Assembly (NCBI GenBank): GCA_946481475.1
Contig: CAMLOB010000353.1
Coordinates: 1 to 5,035 of the forward strand
Direction: 5' to 3'
Length of the DNA stretch: 5,035 nucleotides
From: an uncultured Chlorobiota bacterium
GTDB lineage: Bacteria > Bacteroidota > Kapaibacteriia > OLB7
Position 1 is the first letter of the stretch; every line of letters starts with the position of its first letter. The notes under the pieces were generated by a model that was given only the letters and a program-made list of their open reading frames with translations, did no database searches and had not been told where the DNA came from. The position numbers and the translations under genes were made by a program. Below are positions 1 to 5,035 of this stretch, one piece after another.

Positions 1-2826
1 GGCCTTTTCGGCCCCCTCGGGAAGAAGGATGAAGGTCATCCTGTTGTCGCCGAAGTATTTCTTCGCCTGCTCCTGAATCGTCGCCGGATTCAGTCCTTTG
101 TAGAGTTCGCCGTACTTCAGAAGATTGACCGGATTCTCCTCGTGCTGATAGTAGAACTGAAGGCTGTTCAGCCAGAACCGGTTCTCCTGCAAACTCGTCT
201 CCCGTTCGCGGCGCTGGATCTCCTGCACCTTCTCGATATAGCTGTTGTCCACCTTCTCGTTCTTCAGCGATTTGATGATCGACTCGACATCGGCGATCAG
301 CTCGTCGGCCCGGTGCGGATCGCAACCGAAGAAGACCGACAGTTCATACGTCGACTCCGGATACAGCTCGTAGGAACCGAAGGCTCCGGGACTGTAGACG
401 CCCCCCTTCTCCTCGCGCAGAGTCTCCCGGAGCTTCATCCGCAGAACCTCGATCATCGACTGGAACTTGTGGCGGTTCTCCATCGACCAGTCGAAATCGC
501 CGGTCCAGGTCATCAGCACCTGTCCTTTCTCCTCGATCCCCTTGCGGACGACTTTTTTGATCATCCCCTTCGGAGTCTCATCGCCGATATCCCGCCAGGT
601 CTCATCACGGTTCAGCGACGGCAGCGAGGCCAGGTAGGTCTCGACAAGCGGACGGATCGTCTGCGGATCGATGCTGCCGACGATGAAGAACGTGAAGTCG
701 CTCGCATCGGCAAAGCGATCCTGGTAGACGGCGTAGGATTTATTCAGATCAAGCTCGTTCAACGTCTGAAGCGTCCAGGGACGGGCACGGAAATGGTAGT
801 TCGAGGAGACGTAGCTGACCGTGTCGGAGAAGACCTGCTCCGGATTCGAGCCCCGGTTCTGCAGTACTCCTTCAAGCTGTCCGCGATAGACCTGAAATGC
901 GGTCTCGTCCTTGCGCGGCTGCGTAAACGACAGATAGAGAAGCTGGAACATCGTCTCGACATCTTTCTTCGACGAACTTCCGCTTGCCGTCTCGTACATC
1001 TCCCCGATTCCGGTCGACGCGCCGGCTACCTTGTCGGCCAGGTACTTGTTCAGGCTGTTCAGATCAAACGATCCGATCCCTCCCTGCGAGATAATCGTCG
1101 AGGCGGTTGCTGCCGGAATAAAATCCTTGTCCGCCACGAGGGATGTTCCCCCCGGACTGTAGGCGCTCAGCCAGATCTCATCGTTCTTGAAATCGGTCGG
1201 CTTCAGCACGACGCGGGCACCGTTTGAAAGGGTCCACTCGGTGACGCCCAGCTCCTCGATCTTCTTCTCCGAAACGATCTTCCCGGTTTTCGGTCGGCTC
1301 TCCATCAGCGCACCGGCCACCGCCTCTTCGGCATAGGGCTCGATGTCGCTCTCCATCACATCCTCCACAACTTCTTCCAGATCATCCTGATCGGGCAGAT
1401 CCATCTCTTCCTTCTGCGGGCCGCCGGCTGTGATCACCCGGCCGTCAGTCTTCAGCAATTCGCGGGCAAACTCGTTGATTTCGCTGAGAGATACCTCCGG
1501 CACGTACCACTGGTAAATCTTGTATTCATAATCGATGCCGGGGAAAGATTCCTCGCTCGTGAAGTTCGAGTAATACTCCCGCGCATAGTTGGTCGACTCG
1601 GTTTTGTCCTTTTCGGAATAGTACTGCTCGATGCCGGCCATCATCGAACTCTTCATCCGCGCAAGTTCCGACTCGGTGAAACCGTGACGGCGAACCCGTT
1701 CGACCTCCGTCATGATCGTCTCCAGTCCCTCCTCATACATCCCCTCCTTCACACGCGAGTTGACGAAGAACTGGCGATGCAGGCCGAGTCCGAGTCCGGC
1801 TCCGGCAAATGCGAAGAGAAAGGGTGCATCCGGTTGGCGACGAATCTCGTCCAGCCGCTGGCTCAGCATACCGGTAACCATCTGCTCCAGAAGCGTCCGC
1901 CGGTAATCGCCGTGCGTGTTCCGCGTTGTGCGGTCATGCTTGATGATGAACTGCAGAGCCGGATTGGTCGACTCCTTGTCGAACGCAAGACTGTAACGGG
2001 TTCCTTCGTGAACGGGGATGTCGTACTCGGTTCGCGGGCGCGGATTTGCAGCCTTCGGAATCGAGGAGAACTGATCCTTGATCATCTTCTCGATAACGGC
2101 CGGATCGAAATCGCCGACGGCGACGACCGCCATCAGGTCGGGACGATACCAGTCCTTGTAGAAGCGCTTCATCGCTTCGTGCGAACCGGACTCAAGAATT
2201 TCCTTCTTTCCGATCGGCTGACGATCGGCGTAGCGCGATCCGCCGTAGATCACCTTGAAATGCTCATCGCCGATCCGGGCCTCGCCGCCGCGACGCGAAC
2301 GCCACTCCTCGATGACCACGCCCCGCTCGGCGTCGATCTCCTTCGGATCGAACTTGATGGTGCTCGCCCAGTCGCGAAGGATCATCATTCCTTTCTCCAT
2401 CGTCCCTTCCCGGTCGGTCGGCACCTGCAGCATGTAGACCGTCTGGTCGAAGCTTGTGAAGGCGTTCAGGTCGGCACCGAACCGCATGCCGATCGATTCG
2501 AGGAAAGCGATCATGTCGTTCTTGGCGAAGTGCTCCGTCCCGTTAAAGGCCATGTGCTCGACGAAGTGGGCAAATCCGAGCTGATCCTCATCTTCCAGAA
2601 CCGATCCGGCCTTCACCGCCAGGCGGAGTTCGGCCCGGTCCTCCGGTTTGCTGTTCTGCCGGATGTAATAGGTGATGCCGTTCGACAGCTTCCCGACCTT
2701 GACGGCCGGATCGGTCGGCAACGGCGCCGAGAGGGAGGAGGGCTCTCCTCCGGACTGCGCCGATGCCCCTACCGTCTGAATCAGCAGAAAGAGTAGCAGG
2801 AAGAGTGAGGTTCGTCGTTTCATCAT
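1..2826 (-). CDS. Secreted M16-family zinc metallopeptidase, PqqL-like (stop codon outside the window)
   Basis: The minus-strand frame is open for 942 codons from ATG 2826 to base 1. Residues 1-23 form a signal peptide: MMKRR, a Leu/Phe-rich core, then ASA before Gln24. The protein should therefore be exported, probably to the periplasm. The first M16 repeat has the inverted zinc motif HFVEH (His87, Glu90, His91) and the downstream ERGVVIEEW segment, where Glu174 fits the third zinc ligand and Glu167 the conserved upstream acid. An acidic linker at about 473-503 leads to a second repeat from about residue 525. There the zinc motif is absent (SQGG near 580), but the C-terminal Arg804...Tyr811 pair (REEKGGVYSP) is kept, as in clamshell M16 enzymes with one active half. 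The length matches E. coli PqqL (about 930 residues), so the stop should lie just past the edge. The first of two adjacent ATGs is chosen for its AGAAGG site 9 nt upstream. Despite the family name, a role in PQQ synthesis is not implied. The substrate is unknown. Confidence 0.93.
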   Translation of the reverse strand, partial: MMKRRTSLFLLLFLLIQTVGASAQSGGEPSSLSAPLPTDPAVKVGKLSNGITYYIRQNSKPEDRAELRLAVKAGSVLEDEDQLGFAHFVEHMAFNGTEHFAKNDMIAFLESIGMRFGADLNAFTSFDQTVYMLQVPTDREGTMEKGMMILRDWASTIKFDPKEIDAERGVVIEEWRSRRGGEARIGDEHFKVIYGGSRYADRQPIGKKEILESGSHEAMKRFYKDWYRPDLMAVVAVGDFDPAVIEKMIKDQFSSIPKAANPRPRTEYDIPVHEGTRYSLAFDKESTNPALQFIIKHDRTTRNTHGDYRRTLLEQMVTGMLSQRLDEIRRQPDAPFLFAFAGAGLGLGLHRQFFVNSRVKEGMYEEGLETIMTEVERVRRHGFTESELARMKSSMMAGIEQYYSEKDKTESTNYAREYYSNFTSEESFPGIDYEYKIYQWYVPEVSLSEINEFARELLKTDGRVITAGGPQKEEMDLPDQDDLEEVVEDVMESDIEPYAEEAVAGALMESRPKTGKIVSEKKIEELGVTEWTLSNGARVVLKPTDFKNDEIWLSAYSPGGTSLVADKDFIPAATASTIISQGGIGSFDLNSLNKYLADKVAGASTGIGEMYETASGSSSKKDVETMFQLLYLSFTQPRKDETAFQVYRGQLEGVLQNRGSNPEQVFSDTVSYVSSNYHFRARPWTLQTLNELDLNKSYAVYQDRFADASDFTFFIVGSIDPQTIRPLVETYLASLPSLNRDETWRDIGDETPKGMIKKVVRKGIEEKGQVLMTWTGDFDWSMENRHKFQSMIEVLRMKLRETLREEKGGVYSPGAFGSYELYPESTYELSVFFGCDPHRADELIADVESIIKSLKNEKVDNSYIEKVQEIQRRERETSLQENRFWLNSLQFYYQHEENPVNLLKYGELYKGLNPATIQEQAKKYFGDNRMTFILLPEGAEKA

Positions 2827-2835
2827 GGTGTTATA

Positions 2836-2841
2836 CCTTCT
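2836..2841 (-). promoter_or_regulatory. Shine-Dalgarno site of the M16 peptidase gene
   Basis: AGAAGG on the minus strand lies 9 nt before ATG 2826 and 12 nt before the second ATG at 2823. The spacing favours the first ATG. The next 40 nt upstream are AT-rich, but I see no convincing -35/-10 pair and no Bacteroidota-type TAnnTTTG box. Confidence 0.6.
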
Positions 2842-2878
2842 ATTGTTGCGGAAGTTAAAAATCAAATCCCTTAAAGAA

Positions 2879-2888
2879 CGGTCGACCG
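2879..2888. repeat. 10-bp perfect palindrome upstream of the peptidase gene
   Basis: CGGTCGACCG reads the same on both strands and ends 52 nt before the peptidase start codon. The position would suit a small operator or a promoter-proximal dyad. A 10-bp palindrome in GC-rich DNA can also arise by chance, and no second copy is seen in the window. Confidence 0.4.
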
Positions 2889-2942
2889 AAGTTTGCCGGG
2901 GAAGCGTCCTGCGGTCTCCATTCCTGTCTCGTGAGTCATGGC

Positions 2943-2979
2943 CTTGGTGATTTCTTTGTGCTCTTTGTGACTTGGTGGT
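2943..2979 (+). repeat. CTTTG/CTTGG-unit intergenic repeat, copy B
   Basis: CTTGG, CTTTG, CTTTG and CTTGG begin at 2943, 2954, 2963 and 2971, each followed by TG, with 8-11 nt between starts. The pattern resembles the tract before thiD (4016-4049), but the CTTTG strand is opposite. From memory, short intergenic tracts of this kind (CTTTGTG, CTTGGTG or CTTTGCG units) occur in many unrelated bacterial genomes with no agreed function. I know of no transposase tied to them. Confidence 0.6.
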
Positions 2980-3016
2980 AAAATCTTCCCGAGCAGGATC
3001 TGCCGTCAAGTCGCCA

Positions 3017-3030
3017 TCCGCCGCGGCGGA
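3017..3030. repeat. 14-bp perfect GC palindrome
   Basis: TCCGCCGCGGCGGA is self-complementary and abuts the right arm (3031) of the larger inverted repeat. It has no loop, so it is more likely a dyad at the DNA level or part of a mobile-repeat structure than an RNA hairpin. Confidence 0.6.
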
Positions 3031-3116
3031 CATAAAGAAATCACCAGGCAATATCAAATTCGCCCTGAAGAACGCAGGCACGTATCGAACTTCGTCTGAT
3101 GATTCTGTAATATAGA

Positions 3117-3155
3117 CCCGTCGGAAAGAACGGGCAATCTTCCCGATTCGGGGAA
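3117..3155 (-). terminator. Two tandem small hairpins after thiD, possible terminator
   Basis: Directly after the thiD stop the minus strand reads TTCCC-CGAATC-GGGAA (3155-3140), a 5-bp stem. It is followed by CCCGT-TCTTTCCG-ACGGG (3134-3117), a 5-bp stem with an 8-nt loop. No U-run follows either hairpin, so intrinsic termination is uncertain. The stems may instead protect the 3' end of the message or serve a factor-dependent stop. Confidence 0.35.
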
Positions 3156-3941
3156 TCACACCCCGTGGCGCAGCGGCCCGTGCCCCTTGCCGAATCCCGG
3201 CGCATGACGAAGTCCCTGCCTCACATAGTTTCCAGCCTCCCGCACACTTTCTTCCAGATCAGCTCCACCGGCAAGCCGGGCGGCAATGGCAGAGGACAAC
3301 GTACAGCCGGTTCCGTGCGTGTGTCGGGTCCGGATTCGTTCACCTTTGAAGAGAAGAACCCGTTCGCCGTCATAGAAGAAGTCGACAACTTCATCCTCTT
3401 CGTTCGGATCATCTCCTCCGGTAAGGAGCACGGCTTTCGGACCGAGAGCGTACAAAGTCCGGGCGATTTCCTCAAGGTTCTCTCTCCCCGTGACGTTCCT
3501 TCCGGCCAGAACCTCGGCCTCCCGGATATTCGGTGTGATGATGGTGGCCAGCGGAAAGAGCCGGGAGATCATCCCCCGGATCGCCTCTTCGGCCAGAAGC
3601 CGATCACCGCTGGTCGAGACCATCACCGGATCAAGAACTGTCGGGATTCCTTCCCCCCGCTCTTCGAGGATATCGGCTACCGCGTCGACGATCCCGGCAT
3701 TCGACAGCATACCGATCTTGATCCCGTCAACCGGGAAGTCATCGAAGATCGCCTCCAGTTGTCCTTTGACGGCCTCCGGAGGGAGATCCCACACCCCTCG
3801 CACGCCGAGCGTGTTCTGGGCGGTGATGCTTGTGATTGCCGACATCCCGAAGACTCTGTGCGCCTCGAACGTTTTCAGATCGGCCTGGATACCGGCCCCC
3901 CCTCCGGAGTCGGAACCGGCGATTGTCAGTGCTGTTTTCAT
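3156..3941 (-). CDS. thiD: Hydroxymethylpyrimidine / phosphomethylpyrimidine kinase
   Basis: The product is 261 residues, the normal length for this ribokinase-fold enzyme, which phosphorylates HMP and then HMP-phosphate to give the pyrimidine half of thiamine. The N-terminus MKTALTIAGSDSGGGAGIQADLKTF is the family signature. It is followed by ITAQNT (39-44), IKIGML, DPVMVSTSGD, TPNIREAEVL, and the C-terminal HGTGCT anion-hole motif with the expected catalytic Cys213. The start at 3941 is set by homology, since the ribosome binding site is weak: AGG lies 14 nt upstream. The same frame stays open for 72 further codons, but that part crosses the intergenic repeat and the end of the preceding gene and is not ThiD sequence. 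The gene follows thiE by 116 nt on the same strand and ends at TGA 3156-3158. It is probably cotranscribed with thiG and thiE, though a separate start in the gap is possible. Confidence 0.96.
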   Translation of the reverse strand: MKTALTIAGSDSGGGAGIQADLKTFEAHRVFGMSAITSITAQNTLGVRGVWDLPPEAVKGQLEAIFDDFPVDGIKIGMLSNAGIVDAVADILEERGEGIPTVLDPVMVSTSGDRLLAEEAIRGMISRLFPLATIITPNIREAEVLAGRNVTGRENLEEIARTLYALGPKAVLLTGGDDPNEEDEVVDFFYDGERVLLFKGERIRTRHTHGTGCTLSSAIAARLAGGADLEESVREAGNYVRQGLRHAPGFGKGHGPLRHGV

Positions 3942-3964
3942 GCTGTCGGTTGTGACCTGATAGG

Positions 3965-3981
3965 GACGACAGGTTGTCGTC
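3965..3981 (-). other. 7-bp hairpin in the thiD leader
   Basis: GACGACA-ACC-TGTCGTC is a perfect 7-bp stem with a 3-nt loop. It ends 23 nt before the thiD ATG. No U-run follows on the minus strand, so it is not a standard terminator. Its position suggests an effect on translation or message processing between thiE and thiD, which is inference only. Confidence 0.5.
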
Positions 3982-4015
3982 GTTGTTCCTTTTGTTGAGG
4001 TTGCGGAATGAAGAG

Positions 4016-4049
4016 TCACGCAAAGGGGGCAAAGAGCAAAGACGCAAAG
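4016..4049 (-). repeat. CTTTG-unit intergenic repeat, copy A
   Basis: On the plus strand CAAAG begins at 4021, 4030, 4037 and 4045, spaced 9, 7 and 8 nt. On the gene strand this reads as four CTTTGC units. The tract starts 8 nt beyond the thiE stop and lies inside the thi cluster. Translated in the thiD frame it gives LCVFALCPLCV, a kind of string that, from memory, often shows up in spurious predicted proteins because these tracts are common between genes in many bacteria. Copy B lies about 1.1 kb away on the other strand. Confidence 0.65.
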
Positions 4050-4057
4050 AAGAAGCT

Positions 4058-5035
<978 letters not shown>

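Larger units (their letters stand above)
2943..3048. repeat. Imperfect inverted repeat with 70-nt spacer
   Basis: The left arm 2943-2960 (CTTGGTGATTTCTTTGTG) pairs with the right arm 3031-3048, whose reverse complement is CCTGGTGATTTCTTTATG. Sixteen of 18 positions match, including a 13-nt exact core TGGTGATTTCTTT. The left arm is part of the CTTTG-unit tract, so the right arm is in effect a partial copy of that tract on the other strand. The spacer contains the rest of the tract and a 14-bp palindrome next to the right arm. It could be a small non-autonomous element, its remnant, or a long hairpin in RNA. No flanking direct duplication was recognised. Confidence 0.6.
2827..3155. other. 329-nt intergenic region without a gene
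   Basis: No convincing coding frame or RNA gene is seen on either strand. Read towards the peptidase it holds, in order: two small hairpins directly after the thiD stop, a stretch of unremarkable sequence, an imperfect inverted repeat with a GC palindrome and a CTTTG-unit tract inside it, a 10-bp palindrome, an AT-rich patch, and the peptidase ribosome binding site. The promoter of the peptidase gene is expected here but cannot be pinpointed. Confidence 0.8.

Noticed and set aside
142..1227. Long plus-strand open frame of 361 codons
   Set aside because: It is antisense to the M16 peptidase, whose minus-strand translation is a clear family match. The plus-strand product has no recognisable family features.
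1481..1495. CTGAGAGATACC on the plus strand, like part of a TPP riboswitch
   Set aside because: It lies inside the M16 coding sequence on the wrong strand, and the rest of the THI element is missing. Any TPP riboswitch for this operon would be upstream of thiG, outside the window.
1684..2796. Long plus-strand open frame of 370 codons
   Set aside because: It is a shadow of the N-terminal half of the M16 peptidase, including its HxxEH site. GC-rich codon use keeps the opposite strand open.
2938..2970. Ten-codon ATG frame on the plus strand (MALVISLCSL)
   Set aside because: It is too short, has no ribosome binding site, and lies in the repeat tract.
3955..3966. ACCTGATAGGGA on the plus strand, like the 3' half of a THI box
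   Set aside because: It is on the strand opposite to thiD, with no CTGAGA partner near it and no plus-strand gene to control.

Overview
The window carries four genes, all read on the minus strand. In transcription order, from high to low coordinates, they are: the C-terminal half of thiG (thiazole synthase), a thiE/tenI-family gene, thiD (HMP / HMP-phosphate kinase), and after a 329-nt gap a long gene for a secreted M16-family zinc peptidase of the PqqL type. The peptidase frame runs off the left edge. thiG runs off the right edge.

Organism: the DNA is moderately GC-rich by eye. The genes are typical of bacteria, and the peptidase has a good Shine-Dalgarno site and a classical signal peptide. 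The long PqqL-like two-repeat peptidase and the thiG-thiE-thiD order would suit a member of the Bacteroidota/Chlorobiota/Rhodothermota (FCB) assemblage. That is an impression from gene content, not something the sequence proves.

Right part (3156-5035): a thiamine biosynthesis block. ThiG makes the thiazole phosphate, ThiD makes HMP pyrophosphate, and ThiE joins the two. thiG and thiE overlap by 11 nt and are surely cotranscribed. thiE and thiD are separated by 116 nt that hold a CTTTG-unit repeat and a tight hairpin. The ThiE-family protein is unusual. It keeps the ThiE-type phosphate loop but lacks the usual Asn-Asp metal site, so it may be a TenI-like protein or a degenerate ThiE.

Middle (2827-3155): a gene-free spacer with two small hairpins just after the thiD stop, a second CTTTG/CTTGG-unit repeat that is the left arm of an imperfect inverted repeat, a 14-bp GC palindrome inside that structure, and a 10-bp palindrome upstream of the peptidase.

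Left part (1-2826): the M16 peptidase, 942 visible codons with an intact HxxEH zinc site in the first half and a degenerate second half. Nothing shows a functional link between it and the thiamine genes. No new multi-gene system is evident. The points most worth a second look are the intergenic repeat family and the divergent ThiE/TenI protein.
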